Shown here: positions 18,946 to 28,332 of the stretch, in pieces
Numbering within the stretch: the stretch's first letter is position 1
How the letters are laid out: every line of letters starts with the position of its first letter
Source of the DNA: Rhizobium sp. Q54
Lineage (GTDB): Bacteria; Pseudomonadota; Alphaproteobacteria; UBA2966; CAIVPW01
Assembly (NCBI GenBank): GCA_945947575.1
Contig: CAMEYM010000008.1
Location: 40,578 to 104,577 of the forward strand
Length of the DNA stretch: 64,000 nucleotides
Reading direction: 5' to 3'
Position numbers and translations under genes: made by a program
Notes under the pieces: model-generated
Told to the model about the DNA's origin: nothing
Database searches by the model: none
The model's input: only the letters and a program-made list of their open reading frames with translations

Positions 18946-19641
18946 ATGCCAGCCGCAGAAGATCTGCGGAGCGTCATCACCAAGAATGTGATCTTCGGGG
19001 CGTTAGGTTCCGGGGAGGTCGATCGGCTCCTCGCCGCCGCCACGCTCCGCGCATACGAGAAAGATCAGCAGATCTTCCAACAGGGAGATTTGGCGGACGG
19101 TCTGTATCTCGTCGCCACAGGCCGCGTCGGTATCCGCACGCTGTCCGAGGAGGGCAGCGAGATCTTCCTCAACATTCTCGAAGGCGGCGCCGTGTTCGGC
19201 GAGATCGCCGCGATCGACGGCGGCGCGCGCACGGCAGGCGCGATCGCGATGGAGCGCTCCGACCTCCTGTTCGTCGACCGCCGCACATTTCACGGCTTGA
19301 TGCTGGCGAGCCCGGCCCTGTGCGTCAGCCTGCTCACGCTCATGTGCGAGCGCTTGCGCTGGACCAGCTCGATCATCGAGGACGCGCACTTCCGCGACGT
19401 CAGGACGCGCCTCGCGCGGCGCCTGCACAAGCTGCTCGGCGAGTACGGCGTCGAGCAGGAAGGCGGCATGCGCATCAAACTGAAGGTGACGCAGGAAATG
19501 CTCGCGCGGATGCTCGGTGCGACGCGCGAGAGCGTCAACAAGGAACTCATGGCGCTGCAGCGCGCCGGCATCCTCACCTACAGTCGCGGCTACGTCACCG
19601 TGCACGACGGCGAAGGATTGCGGCGTACTACCGAGGAGTAG
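18946..19641 (+). CDS. CRP-family cAMP-responsive transcription regulator
   Basis: A 231-residue protein with an N-terminal cyclic-nucleotide-binding barrel and a C-terminal winged HTH. cAMP-contacting residues of E. coli CRP are all kept: E86 in FGEIAAI, R95-T96 in GARTAGA, and T140-S141 in LRWTSSI. In the recognition helix, R194, E195 and K199 (ATRESVNKEL) match CRP R180, E181 and R185, the residues that read GTGA. The family binds TGTGA-N6-TCACA, which occurs perfectly before the precursor gene at 16318. The gene starts 7 nt after tfuA, so it is in the operon it probably regulates. It may also sense cGMP; binding is not proven. Confidence 0.88.
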   Translation: MPAAEDLRSVITKNVIFGALGSGEVDRLLAAATLRAYEKDQQIFQQGDLADGLYLVATGRVGIRTLSEEGSEIFLNILEGGAVFGEIAAIDGGARTAGAIAMERSDLLFVDRRTFHGLMLASPALCVSLLTLMCERLRWTSSIIEDAHFRDVRTRLARRLHKLLGEYGVEQEGGMRIKLKVTQEMLARMLGATRESVNKELMALQRAGILTYSRGYVTVHDGEGLRRTTEE

Positions 19642-19780
19642 CGCAGGCACTCGTCGGCGGCGCAGACGCCAGTACGGGACCGTTCCCCACGTGGGCCCCG
19701 AGTCCGAAGCCGCCAGGTCGCCGGACCCGACAAAAAAGCGCCAAGGCTGATCGAGAGGCGCGCACCCTCCCGCGACCAAA

Positions 19781-19813
19781 GGGCGGAGACTTCGGTCTCC
19801 GCCCCTTTCGTTT
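19781..19813 (+). terminator. terminator after the RiPP operon
   Basis: A perfect 10-bp stem GGGCGGAGAC / GTCTCCGCCC with loop TTCG, followed by CTTTCGTTT, 140 bp after the regulator stop. Nothing else is seen in 19642-19994. Confidence 0.85.
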
Positions 19814-19994
19814 GTCGGCACGGTCCTTGCGATACCGAGGCTATGGAGCGTCTCCTCCTTTGCTCGCAAAACGGTTCCCCGCCTTCGTTTGGCGGGGGGT
19901 TTCGGGTCGTGGCGCTGCCCTCCCCGGTGCCCACGGCGCGTGCACCACGAGCAGCGGCTGCCCAAAGGCTGGGCAGCCGCCGGAGGGAGACGCC

Positions 19995-20207
19995 GTGACC
20001 TGGGTGGTCGTCGTGCTGTGGCTGATGGGCGACCAGCGCCTGCCGACCCAGACCGGAGGACTGCTCCAGGGCCGCGAGGTGTTTCTCACCGAGGCGGCGT
20101 GCGTCGCCGCCATCCCAACCTTCCAGGCCGCCGTGCAGCGCGATTTCGGCGAGCCCGGCGTCGTCGCCTGCGCTCCCCAGCGCAACGCCGAGATCGCCGC
20201 CCGCTAG
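19995..20207 (+). CDS. small hypothetical protein
   Basis: A 70-residue protein starting at GTG 19995, 5 nt after GGAGGGA. The N-terminal TWVVVVLWLMG is hydrophobic; the remainder contains GREVFLTEAACVAAIPTFQAAVQRDFGEPG. No family recognised. The good ribosome binding site and codon pattern support it, but it lies in a stretch of small frames between the RiPP operon and tRNA-Gly and could be degraded material. Confidence 0.5.
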   Translation: MTWVVVVLWLMGDQRLPTQTGGLLQGREVFLTEAACVAAIPTFQAAVQRDFGEPGVVACAPQRNAEIAAR

Positions 20208-20396
20208 CTGCTCCCTCCGAGGGTATCGCCGTTTGCGCTAGCATCTGCGGATGCGCGCGCTGCTCCTCGCACTTCTTTCTCCGCGCTCGTCGAAGAAGCG
20301 GCGAGCCGGCTGGGCATCCTCGCCATCGCCGAGATCGGCCCCCGCCAGGTGCCAGCACTCGGTCTGGCGAACTCACCCGGACGAGGTGTGCGATCC

Positions 20397-20627
20397 GTGA
20401 CAGCGCCCCGGCGGGAACTCAGTGCACGGTTCGGTATGTCGTACTCACCGTCAGCGCCCGGCCGGCGCTCACCGATCGTGCGCGCCTTCGAGCTTCTGGC
20501 GTGGGCGAACGATCATCGCAACGCGGCCCTGCACGAGCCCGATGCGGCCAAGCGCGCCGACATGCTGCGGGTCGCGGCGTACTGGGAAGCCCGGGCCGTG
20601 GCGATCGAGGCCGAATCCGGCATCTAG
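20397..20627 (+). CDS. small hypothetical protein
   Basis: A 76-residue frame starting at GTG 20397. The C-terminal half (FELLAWANDHRNAALHEPDAAKRADMLRVAAYWEARAVAIE) is a plausible helical segment with normal codon use. No ribosome binding site is obvious, although the GTGA start overlaps the end of an upstream short frame (20251-20398). An ATG at 20436 is another start. Function unknown. Confidence 0.35.
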   Translation: MTAPRRELSARFGMSYSPSAPGRRSPIVRAFELLAWANDHRNAALHEPDAAKRADMLRVAAYWEARAVAIEAESGI

Positions 20628-20713
20628 TCCGCCGCGGCGCCAGCCGGACGCTCGCGCGCTCCGTCGGCGCCATGCGCCGCAGGGCGGACAAGTCTTCGAT
20701 TCGCGGTCAAATC

Positions 20714-20788
20714 TGGAGCGGGAGAAGGGATTCGAACCCTCGACCCCAACCTTGGCAAGGTTGTGCTCTACCCCTGAGCTACTCCCGC
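20714..20788 (-). tRNA. tRNA-Gly(GCC)
   Basis: The reverse strand gives a full cloverleaf: acceptor GCGGGAG/CTCCCGC, D arm with AGCTC...GAGC, anticodon stem-loop with GCC, T arm GAGGGTTCGAATCCC TTC, and an encoded CCA end. Confidence 0.97.
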
Positions 20789-20977
20789 GCCCCAGGGCGC
20801 AGGCTGTATGGCCTGCGCCGAAGGCCGGATCATACCGACCCAGGTCCCCTTTGCAACCTCTGCGAATCCGGCCGTAGCGCCAGGATTTCCAGGCCGGCGC
20901 GTGGCTTGGCAGCGGGGGTTGGTTGATGGCAGCACGCGGCGGCCCCATGTTAGGGTCCGACCCACAGAGAGACATTG

Positions 20978-21937
20978 ATGGCCGATCTCATGAATCTGCG
21001 AGGCAACCCCGCCGCTTCAGGCGCCGCCCCTGGCGCTGCTCCGGCGCCTGCACCTGCGCCCGGGCTCGATAGCCTGATCAAGGACGGCACGGACGCGACG
21101 TTCGTCGATGACGTTCTCAAGGCTTCGAGCGACGTGCCGGTCATCGTCGACCTGTGGGCGCCGTGGTGCGGCCCCTGCAAGACCCTCGGCCCGATCATCG
21201 AAAAGGCGGTGCTTGCCGCGCGCGGTGCGGTCAAGCTGGTCAAGATCAACGTCGACGAGAATCCGCAGCTCTCACGCCAGCTGCGCGTGCAGTCGATTCC
21301 GGCGGTCTACGCCTTCAAGGACGGTCAGCCCATCGACGGCTTCGTCGGCGCGCTGCCCGAAAGCCAAGTCAAAGCTTTCATCGAAGGCCTCACCGGCGAT
21401 CTGGGTCCGGGCCCGATCGACGAGCTGCTCGCGGAAGCCGCCGCGGCGCGCGAAGCCGGCGACCTCGGCAGCGCCGCCGCGCTCTACGGCGAGATCGCCA
21501 AGGCCGACCCGGGCAACGTCCCCGCGTTGACCGGCCTCGCGCAGATCTATCTCGACGCAGGCCACCCCGATCGCGCCACCGAGACGCTGAAGCTGGTGCC
21601 GCCCGACAAGGCCGCGGATCCCGCCGTGCGCGCCATCGAGGCCGCGCTCAAGCTCTCGGCCCAGGCCAAGCCCGCCGACGAGACCGCGGCGCTCGAGGCG
21701 AAGGTCGCCGCCAACGCCACCGACCACCAGGCGCGCTTCGACCTCGCGGTTGCGCTCGCCGCCGCCGGCCGTCGCGAGGACGCCGTCGATCATCTGCTCG
21801 AGATCGTGCGCAAGAACCGCACCTGGAACGACGACGCGGCGCGCAAGCAGCTGCTGACGTTCTTCGAGGCATTCGGTCCCAAGGACGACGCCACCGTGTC
21901 CGGCCGCCGCCGGCTGTCCGCACTCTTGTTCGCGTGA
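20978..21937 (+). CDS. thioredoxin-fold co-chaperone CnoX/YbbN
   Basis: A 319-residue protein. An N-terminal Pro/Ala-rich lead (about 40 residues) is followed by a thioredoxin domain with VIVDLWAPWCGPCKTLGPIIEKAV, the active CGPC site, and the cis-proline region VQSIPAVYAFKDGQPIDGFVG. The C-terminal half has TPR-like repeats (AREAGDLGSAAALYGEIAKADP). Family knowledge: YbbN/CnoX handles oxidised and unfolding client proteins with GroEL and DnaK. ATG 20978 is chosen over TTG 20975. A LON-domain gene follows 7 bp later. Confidence 0.9.
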   Translation: MADLMNLRGNPAASGAAPGAAPAPAPAPGLDSLIKDGTDATFVDDVLKASSDVPVIVDLWAPWCGPCKTLGPIIEKAVLAARGAVKLVKINVDENPQLSRQLRVQSIPAVYAFKDGQPIDGFVGALPESQVKAFIEGLTGDLGPGPIDELLAEAAAAREAGDLGSAAALYGEIAKADPGNVPALTGLAQIYLDAGHPDRATETLKLVPPDKAADPAVRAIEAALKLSAQAKPADETAALEAKVAANATDHQARFDLAVALAAAGRREDAVDHLLEIVRKNRTWNDDAARKQLLTFFEAFGPKDDATVSGRRRLSALLFA

Positions 21938-21944
21938 GGCTCCG

Positions 21945-22628
21945 TTGTCTGCGCCGACGCGCGCCACGTTGCCTTCGTTGCGGCCACCCGCGATGACCGA
22001 GAATCTTGCGGTCGTGCGCACGCTGCCGCTGTTTCCGCTGGCCGGTGCGCTGTTGCTGCCGCGCGGCAGCTTGCCGCTGCACATCTTCGAGCCGCGCTAC
22101 CTCGCCATGGTCGATGACGCCATGAGGGGCGACAAGCTCATCGGCATGGTGCAGCCGCGCAGCGAAGGCGAACCGCCGACCCTGTACACGATCGGCTGCG
22201 CCGGTCGCATCACCGCCCACACCGAAGCGCCCGACGGCCGCCGCTTCATCACGCTGACCGGCCTCAGCCGCTTCACCATCGCCGCGGAGCTCGACGTGCA
22301 GCGCGGGTATCGCCGCGCCGACGTGCGATGGGACCGCTTCGGCGACGACCTGATCGAGGACGTCGCCGACAGCATCGACGACCAGGCGCTGCTCGGCTCG
22401 TTGCGGGCGTACTTCTCGGCGCACTCCTTCGACACGGATTGGAAGGCGCTGCAGGACCTGCCGGTCTCGGCGCTGGTCAATCTCCTGGCGATGATGTGCC
22501 CGTTCGAGCCACGCGAGAAACAGGCGCTGCTCGAAGCCCAGACGCTGGAGGAGCGCGCGCGCGTGTTGCGCGCGCTGCTCGACCTCGACGCCGCGTCTAC
22601 GGTGACGGCCGGCAACAGGCTGCAATAG
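21945..22628 (+). CDS. LON substrate-binding domain protein
   Basis: A 227-residue protein consisting only of the LON N-terminal domain: TLPLFPLAGALLLPRGSLPLHIFEPRYLAMVDDAM, GRITAHTEAPDGRRFITLTGLSRF, and a helical end (EPREKQALLEAQTLEERARVLRALLDLD). No ATPase or protease part. It probably binds protein or peptide substrates. The start may be TTG 21945 (GAGG upstream) or ATG 21993, where conservation begins. It forms a run of closely spaced genes with ybbN, a Trm112-like gene and a DUF971 gene. Confidence 0.88.
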   Translation: MSAPTRATLPSLRPPAMTENLAVVRTLPLFPLAGALLLPRGSLPLHIFEPRYLAMVDDAMRGDKLIGMVQPRSEGEPPTLYTIGCAGRITAHTEAPDGRRFITLTGLSRFTIAAELDVQRGYRRADVRWDRFGDDLIEDVADSIDDQALLGSLRAYFSAHSFDTDWKALQDLPVSALVNLLAMMCPFEPREKQALLEAQTLEERARVLRALLDLDAASTVTAGNRLQ

Positions 22629-22637
22629 GAGACAACC

Positions 22638-22838
22638 GTGCCCGCCGGAATCGATCCGCGTCTGCTCGAGATTCTCGTGTGTCCGCTCACCAAGGAGCCG
22701 CTGCGCTACGACGCCGGCGCGCAGGAGTTGATCAGCGACGCCGCGCGCCTCGCCTACCCGATCCGCGACGGCATTCCGATCATGCTGGTGGACGAAGCTC
22801 GCAACCTCGATGAGCCAGGCGCGAAAGCGAAGCGATAG
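22638..22838 (+). CDS. Trm112 family protein
   Basis: A 66-residue protein starting at GTG with GGAGA upstream. It has the Trm112 core [20 protein letters not shown] and [21 protein letters not shown]. In bacteria such proteins are small zinc-ribbon-like partners or scaffolds, here with one cysteine only (VCPLTK), so a metal site is doubtful. It is 9 bp downstream of the LON-domain gene and overlaps the longer open frame of the next gene. Confidence 0.9.
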   Translation: MPAGIDPRLLEILVCPLTKEPLRYDAGAQELISDAARLAYPIRDGIPIMLVDEARNLDEPGAKAKR

Positions 22839-22851
22839 AGAGGGCGTTGCC

Positions 22852-23283
22852 ATGAACAAGGCCAAGCCGGACGTCACGCCCGTCGTTGCCGAACAGCGCA
22901 TGGCCCAGGAGGCGCCCGCCTCCGCCGAGCGTACGCGCTGCACCGAGCTGAAGCTGCGCCGCGCCGACAAGTCGGTCGAGGTCGCGTTCGCCGACGGCGC
23001 TCGCTTCGTCCTGTCCGCGGAATTGCTACGCGTCGAAAGCCCGTCCGCCGAGGTGCGCGGGCATGGCTCGCAGCAGAAGCGCCTGATTGCCGGCCGCAAG
23101 TTCGTCGGCATCCTCGGCCTCGAGGCAGTCGGCCACTACGCCGTGCGCATTCGCTTCGATGACCTGCACGACACCGGCCTCTACACCTGGGCCTACCTGC
23201 GCGAGCTCGGCGAGCGCCAGGACGAGCTGTTCGCGGCCTACACGGCCGCGTTGGCCCGCGCCGGCCTCACCCGCGAGCCGTAG
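22852..23283 (+). CDS. DUF971 family protein (gamma-butyrobetaine hydroxylase N-terminal-like)
   Basis: A 143-residue protein starting at ATG 22852. It contains the DUF971 fold: TELKLRRADKSVEVAFADGARFVLSAELLRVESPSAEVRGHG and VGHYAVRIRFDDLHDTGLYTWAYLRELGE. Similar small proteins precede iron-sulfur or dioxygenase functions in other genomes; a role in electron transfer or metal handling is suggested but not shown. The gene starts 13 bp after the Trm112-like gene. An in-frame ATG at 22810 would overlap that gene. Confidence 0.88.
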   Translation: MNKAKPDVTPVVAEQRMAQEAPASAERTRCTELKLRRADKSVEVAFADGARFVLSAELLRVESPSAEVRGHGSQQKRLIAGRKFVGILGLEAVGHYAVRIRFDDLHDTGLYTWAYLRELGERQDELFAAYTAALARAGLTREP

Positions 23284-23302
23284 CGACGACAGGAAGACGA
23301 GC

Positions 23303-24526
23303 TTAGAGCGTCTCTCCCAGCAGCAGGCGCGGCAGCTTTCCCGAAGTGCCGCGCGCGTGGCCGGCGAACAGGCGCTTGAGCGGCGTCAACCGATTCACAG
23401 CGCCAAGGCCGATGTCGCGCCCCACGCGCAGCGGCGCGACGTCGTTCGAGAACAGCCGGTTCAATCCGTCCGTCACCGCGATCAGCGCCACCGCATCCAG
23501 CCGCCGCCACCGCTCATAGCGCGCAAGCTGATCGGCTGCGCCGAAGTCTAGACCCAACCGCCGCGCATCGACGATCACCTCGGCCAGCGCGGCGGCATCG
23601 CGCAAACCAAGGTTCAGCCCTTGGCCCGCCAACGGATGCAGCGTGTGCGCCGCGTCGCCCGCGAGCGCCGTGCGTTGCGCGACGCACGTCTCGGCGCGGT
23701 GGAACGCCAGCGGATAGCTCCAACGCGGCCCGATCGGCTGCACTTCGCCGAGAAAGTCGCCGAAGCGGTGGCGCAACTCCTCAGCGAAGCGCGCGTCGTC
23801 GAGCGCCACAATGTGCGCCGCCATGTCGCGCCGCTCGGTCCATACCAGCGACGAGCGGCGGCCCGGCAGCGGCAGAATCGCGAACGGGCCCGCTGGCAGG
23901 AAACGCTCGTGGGCAATGCCGGCGTGATCGAGTTCGTGCGCCACCGTCAGCACGATGCCGGCTTGCGGGTAGTCCCAGCCGCGACTGCGAATGCCTGCCT
24001 GCATGCGCACGAACGAACGCGCACCGTCGGCGCCAACCAACAGTCGCGCACGAACGGTGTCCCCATCGCCCAACGTCACCGTCGCGCCGAACTCGTCGGT
24101 GGCGATGCCGCGCACCTCGACCGGCGCGCGCACGCGCACGCCGGCGCGCGTCATCGCCGCAAGCAGGCTGAAGCGGGTGTGGCGATTCTCGGTCAGGTGT
24201 CCGAACGGTTGCCCGGCGGCCAGCTCGCGGTGGTCGTAATGCAGGAAGAGGAGCGATTCGCCATCCGATACACGGATGTCGAGGATCGGTTGGGCGTGCG
24301 GCGCCAGGTCGTCCCACGCGCCGATGCCGGCCAACAAGCGCGAGCTGGCCCAGGCGATGGCCGAGGCGCGCCCGTCGAAGGTTGGCGCCAGCGCGGTCTC
24401 GGGCCTGGCGCGGTCCAGCACCGTCACCTCGACTCCCGCCCCCGCCAGGGCCAGCGCCAAGGTCTGCCCGACCATGCCGCCGCCGACGATAACGACGTCG
24501 GTATCGAATGCTCTAACTGCGGGCAC
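23303..24526 (-). CDS. FAD-dependent ubiquinone biosynthesis hydroxylase, UbiH/COQ6 family
   Basis: A 407-residue flavoprotein. The N-terminal dinucleotide fold is DVVIVGGGMVGQTLALALAGAGVEVTVLDR, the DG motif is VGADGARSFVRM, and the second FAD motif is ALAGDAAHTLHPLAGQGLNLGLRDAAALAEV. It hydroxylates the aromatic ring during ubiquinone synthesis; which ring position (UbiH, UbiF, UbiI or UbiL type) cannot be read here. The frame continues upstream to 24604, but GTG 24526 just before PAVRAFDTDVVIVGG matches the usual N-terminus. It is divergent from glnK. Confidence 0.92.
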   Translation of the reverse strand: MPAVRAFDTDVVIVGGGMVGQTLALALAGAGVEVTVLDRARPETALAPTFDGRASAIAWASSRLLAGIGAWDDLAPHAQPILDIRVSDGESLLFLHYDHRELAAGQPFGHLTENRHTRFSLLAAMTRAGVRVRAPVEVRGIATDEFGATVTLGDGDTVRARLLVGADGARSFVRMQAGIRSRGWDYPQAGIVLTVAHELDHAGIAHERFLPAGPFAILPLPGRRSSLVWTERRDMAAHIVALDDARFAEELRHRFGDFLGEVQPIGPRWSYPLAFHRAETCVAQRTALAGDAAHTLHPLAGQGLNLGLRDAAALAEVIVDARRLGLDFGAADQLARYERWRRLDAVALIAVTDGLNRLFSNDVAPLRVGRDIGLGAVNRLTPLKRLFAGHARGTSGKLPRLLLGETL

Positions 24527-24560
24527 GTCCCTGCCTAATTCGTGTGCATTGGTTAATTTA

Positions 24561-25066
<506 letters not shown>

Positions 25067-25077
25067 GAGGGGGTGCC

Positions 25078-26376
25078 ATGAAATTCTCGATGCCCAAGGC
25101 GGGGGCGTTCGGCGCCCTCGCATCCGTTCTGTTCGCGTCGCCGGCGCTGGCGCAGGAATTCGACACCGGTGACACGGCGTGGATGCTCACGTCGACCGCG
25201 TTGGTCCTCTTGATGACCATCCCCGGGGTTGCGTTGTTCTACGCCGGGATGGTGCGCAAGAAGAATGTGCTCTCCACCATGATGCAAAGCTTCGCCATCA
25301 CCGCGCTGGTGACGGTGATCTGGACGGTCGTCGGCTATTCGTTGGCGTTGACCGAGGGCGGCGCGTTCCTCGGCGGCTTCGATCGCTTCCTGCTCGCCGG
25401 CATGGAGTTGGATGCAGCGCACGGCCTGGCGGCGACCATTCCGGAATCGGTCTTCATGACCTTCCAGATGACCTTCGCCATCATCACCGCGGCGCTCATC
25501 ACCGGCGCCATGGCAGACCGCATGAAGTTCTCGGCGCTGCTGTGGTTCATCGGCCTATGGTCGATCCTCGTCTACGCCCCCATCGCCCATTGGGTGTGGG
25601 AGCCGGGCGGCTGGCTGTTCGAGATGGGTGTTCTCGACTTCGCCGGCGGCACCGTCGTGCACATCAACTCCGGCATCGCCGCGTTGATGGCCGCGTTCGT
25701 ACTCGGCCCGCGCATCGGCTACCGCAAGGAAAACCTCGCCCCGCACAACGTCGGCTTCACGGTGATCGGCGCGTCCTTGCTCTGGGTCGGCTGGTTCGGC
25801 TTCAACGCTGGCTCGTCGGTCAACGCCGACACCAATGCCGGTATGGCCATGGCGGTCACGCAGATCGCCACTGCCGCTGCCGCGCTGGCGTGGATGTTCG
25901 CCGAATGGTTCCTCGCCAAGAAGCCGTCGGTGCTCGGCATCGCATCCGGTGCGGTCGCCGGTCTCGTTGCCATCACTCCGGCCTCGGGCTACGTCACCCC
26001 AGGCAGCGCGCTGCTCATCGGTGCGATCGCCGGCGTGGTCTGCTACTGGGCCGTCGCTTGGCTCAAGCCCCGCATGGGCTATGACGACTCGCTCGACGTG
26101 TTCGGCGTGCACTGCATCGGTGGCATCACCGGCGCCATCCTGACCGGCGTGTTCGCCACCGCGGCGATCGGCGGCGAGGGCTTCGACGGCTTGGTTGATG
26201 GTGACGGCGGCCAGATCATCACGCAGCTCATCGGCGTTGGCGCTACGCTCCTGTGGAGCGGCATCGTCAGCCTGCTGATCCTGTGGGGCATCAAGGCCAC
26301 CATCGGTCTGCGCGTCGAGGAGATGCAGGAACGCGAAGGCCTGGACATCGCCCTGCACGGCGAGTCGGTCGTCTAA
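25078..26376 (+). CDS. amtB: ammonium transporter
   Basis: A 432-residue inner-membrane channel for ammonia/ammonium. An N-terminal signal peptide (ALASVLFASPALAQ) precedes 11 membrane helices. Family motifs include DTAWMLTSTALVLLMTIPGVALFYAGMVRKKNVLSTM, the pore-lining FAIITAALITGAMADRM, DFAGGTVVHINSGIAAL with the twin-histidine helices, and DDSLDVFGVHCIGGITGAIL. GlnK, encoded just upstream, is expected to plug the pore. A very strong terminator follows. Confidence 0.97.
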   Translation: MKFSMPKAGAFGALASVLFASPALAQEFDTGDTAWMLTSTALVLLMTIPGVALFYAGMVRKKNVLSTMMQSFAITALVTVIWTVVGYSLALTEGGAFLGGFDRFLLAGMELDAAHGLAATIPESVFMTFQMTFAIITAALITGAMADRMKFSALLWFIGLWSILVYAPIAHWVWEPGGWLFEMGVLDFAGGTVVHINSGIAALMAAFVLGPRIGYRKENLAPHNVGFTVIGASLLWVGWFGFNAGSSVNADTNAGMAMAVTQIATAAAALAWMFAEWFLAKKPSVLGIASGAVAGLVAITPASGYVTPGSALLIGAIAGVVCYWAVAWLKPRMGYDDSLDVFGVHCIGGITGAILTGVFATAAIGGEGFDGLVDGDGGQIITQLIGVGATLLWSGIVSLLILWGIKATIGLRVEEMQEREGLDIALHGESVV

Positions 26377-26398
26377 CCAAACAACACGGCTGCCACTT

Positions 26399-26432
26399 GG
26401 GCCGGGGCCACAAGCCCCGGCCCGTTCTTTTT
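26399..26432 (+). terminator. intrinsic terminator of glnK-amtB
   Basis: A 10-bp perfect stem GGGCCGGGGC / GCCCCGGCCC with loop CACAA, then GTTCTTTTT. Confidence 0.92.
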
Positions 26433-26492
26433 GGCGAACCCTCTCCCTTTGCAGGTGAGGGGGACGTAGCTCGCGCCTGCTAAGGTGCGCTC

Positions 26493-28202
26493 ATGTCGCA
26501 CTCGACGCCGCTGATCGCGACCATCGTCGCCGGCCTGGTGCTGGCGTTCGTGTTCGCGACCATCGCCAATCGCTTGCGCCTGCCGCCCATCGTCGGCTAC
26601 CTGTTTGCCGGCATCGTCGCGGGCCCGTTCACGCCGGGCATCGTCGCCGACTCCGACCTCGCCAGTCAGCTCGCCGAGATCGGCGTCATCCTGCTGATGT
26701 TCGGCGTCGGCCTGCACTTCTCGCTGCGCGACCTGCTGTCGGTGCGCGCCATCGCCATCCCCGGCGCGCTGGTGCAGATCGCCGTCGCCACGGCGCTGGG
26801 TTGGGCGCTGGCGCGCTGGGCAGGGTGGGACAACACCGCCGGCATCGTCTTCGGCCTGGCGCTGTCGGTCGCCTCCACGGTCGTGCTCCTGCGCGCCATG
26901 ACCGAGCGCCATCTGCTCGAGACCGAGCGTGGCCGCATCGCCGTCGGCTGGCTGATCGTCGAGGACCTCGCCATGGTGCTCGCCCTCGTGCTGCTGCCGG
27001 CGCTGCCGATGCTCAGCCAGGTCGAGATCGCCGAAGGCATGGCCCAGGCCGCCTCCGACCTTGGCGGCGTGCTCTCTGCGATCGCCATCACCATCGGCAA
27101 GGTCGCCGTCTTCGTTGCATTGATGCTCGTCGTCGGGCGCCGCTTGGTGCCCATGCTGCTGCACTACGTCGCCTACTCGGGATCGCGCGAGCTGTTCCGC
27201 CTGGCGGTGCTCGCCATTGCGCTCGGCTTTGCCTACGGCGCCGCGATGCTGTTCGACGTCTCGTTCGCGCTCGGCGCGTTCTTCGCCGGCATGATCCTCG
27301 CCGAGTCCGAGCTCAGCCAGCAGGCGGCGCAGGAATCGCTCCCCTTGCGCGACGCGTTCGCGGTGCTGTTCTTCGTCTCGGTCGGCATGTTGTTCGATCC
27401 GATGATCGTCGTGCGCGAGACGTGGTTCGTGCTCGCCACCCTCGGCATCATCGTGCTCGGCAAGTCGGCGGCGGCGTACGTCATCGTGCGGCTATTCCGT
27501 CACCCGCATTCGACCGCGCTCACCATCTCGGCGTCTCTCGCCCAGATCGGCGAGTTCTCGTTCATCCTGGCCGCCCTCGGCGTCGAGCTCGGCCTGCTGC
27601 CGCCCGAGGGTCGCGACCTGATCCTGGCGGGCGCCATCCTGTCGATCGTGCTCAACCCGTTGTTCTTCGTCGCCGCCGAGCGCCTCGTCGCCGGCACCGA
27701 GGAAGGCAAGGCCGAGCACCCGGTGCAGGTGGACGAAGTCGCCGTCGAGCCGGCGCCGCCGCCCATCGAGCTCGCCGCCCACGCCATCCTCGTCGGCTAC
27801 GGGCGCGTGGGCAGCATCGCCGCGGCGGAGCTGAAGCAGCTCGGTGTGCCCGTGCTGATCATCGAAGACAACGACGAACTCGGCGCCCTGGCGCGGACGC
27901 GCGGCTTCGCCGTCCTCACCGAGAACGCCGTGCGCCGCAGCGTGCTCACCACCGCCAATCTGACCGAAGCCAAGTGGCTGCTCATCGCCATCCCGAATGC
28001 GTTCGAGGCCGGCCGCGTCGTCCAGCAGGCGCGCACCATCAACCCGTTCCTCGCCATCGTCGCGCGCGCCCACTCGGACGCCGAGGTCGCCCACCTCAAG
28101 TCCCTGGGCGCCAGCCACGTCATCATGGGCGAGCGCGAGATCGCCCTGGGCATGGTCGGCTACATCGACGCCACCCGCATGGCGGCGGGGACGAGCGACT
28201 AG
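26493..28202 (+). CDS. CPA2 cation:proton antiporter, YbaL/KefB type
   Basis: A 569-residue membrane protein. The N-terminal two thirds hold about 12 helices with LPPIVGYLFAGIVAGPFTPG, EIGVILLMFGVGLHFSLRDLL, and ALSVASTVVLLRAM, typical of the CPA2 family. The C-terminal third is a TrkA-N Rossmann domain (HAILVGYGRVGSIAAAELKQLGVPVLIIEDNDELG). Such antiporters exchange K+ or Na+ for H+ across the inner membrane, gated by a nucleotide. It resembles E. coli YbaL; the cation cannot be read from sequence. It starts 61 bp after the amtB terminator. Confidence 0.9.
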   Translation: MSHSTPLIATIVAGLVLAFVFATIANRLRLPPIVGYLFAGIVAGPFTPGIVADSDLASQLAEIGVILLMFGVGLHFSLRDLLSVRAIAIPGALVQIAVATALGWALARWAGWDNTAGIVFGLALSVASTVVLLRAMTERHLLETERGRIAVGWLIVEDLAMVLALVLLPALPMLSQVEIAEGMAQAASDLGGVLSAIAITIGKVAVFVALMLVVGRRLVPMLLHYVAYSGSRELFRLAVLAIALGFAYGAAMLFDVSFALGAFFAGMILAESELSQQAAQESLPLRDAFAVLFFVSVGMLFDPMIVVRETWFVLATLGIIVLGKSAAAYVIVRLFRHPHSTALTISASLAQIGEFSFILAALGVELGLLPPEGRDLILAGAILSIVLNPLFFVAAERLVAGTEEGKAEHPVQVDEVAVEPAPPPIELAAHAILVGYGRVGSIAAAELKQLGVPVLIIEDNDELGALARTRGFAVLTENAVRRSVLTTANLTEAKWLLIAIPNAFEAGRVVQQARTINPFLAIVARAHSDAEVAHLKSLGASHVIMGEREIALGMVGYIDATRMAAGTSD

Positions 28203-28208
28203 GCGGCC

Positions 28209-28237
28209 TTGACACTGGAAGGTGCCTGCGCTACATT
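28209..28237 (+). promoter_or_regulatory. sigma70-like promoter with a long leader
   Basis: TTGACA (28209-28214), 17-bp spacer, TACATT (28232-28237). A transcript from here would have a leader of about 230 nt before the dapC-like gene, which contains the structured element at 28333-28415. Confidence 0.55.
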
Positions 28238-28332
28238 TCGTATTACATCCCCGAGCGGCGATGCGCCCCGCGCAATCCCGCACTAAATGCGCGGCGAGGT
28301 ACGCCGGGCCGGCTTCCGCCACGATGTGTAAC

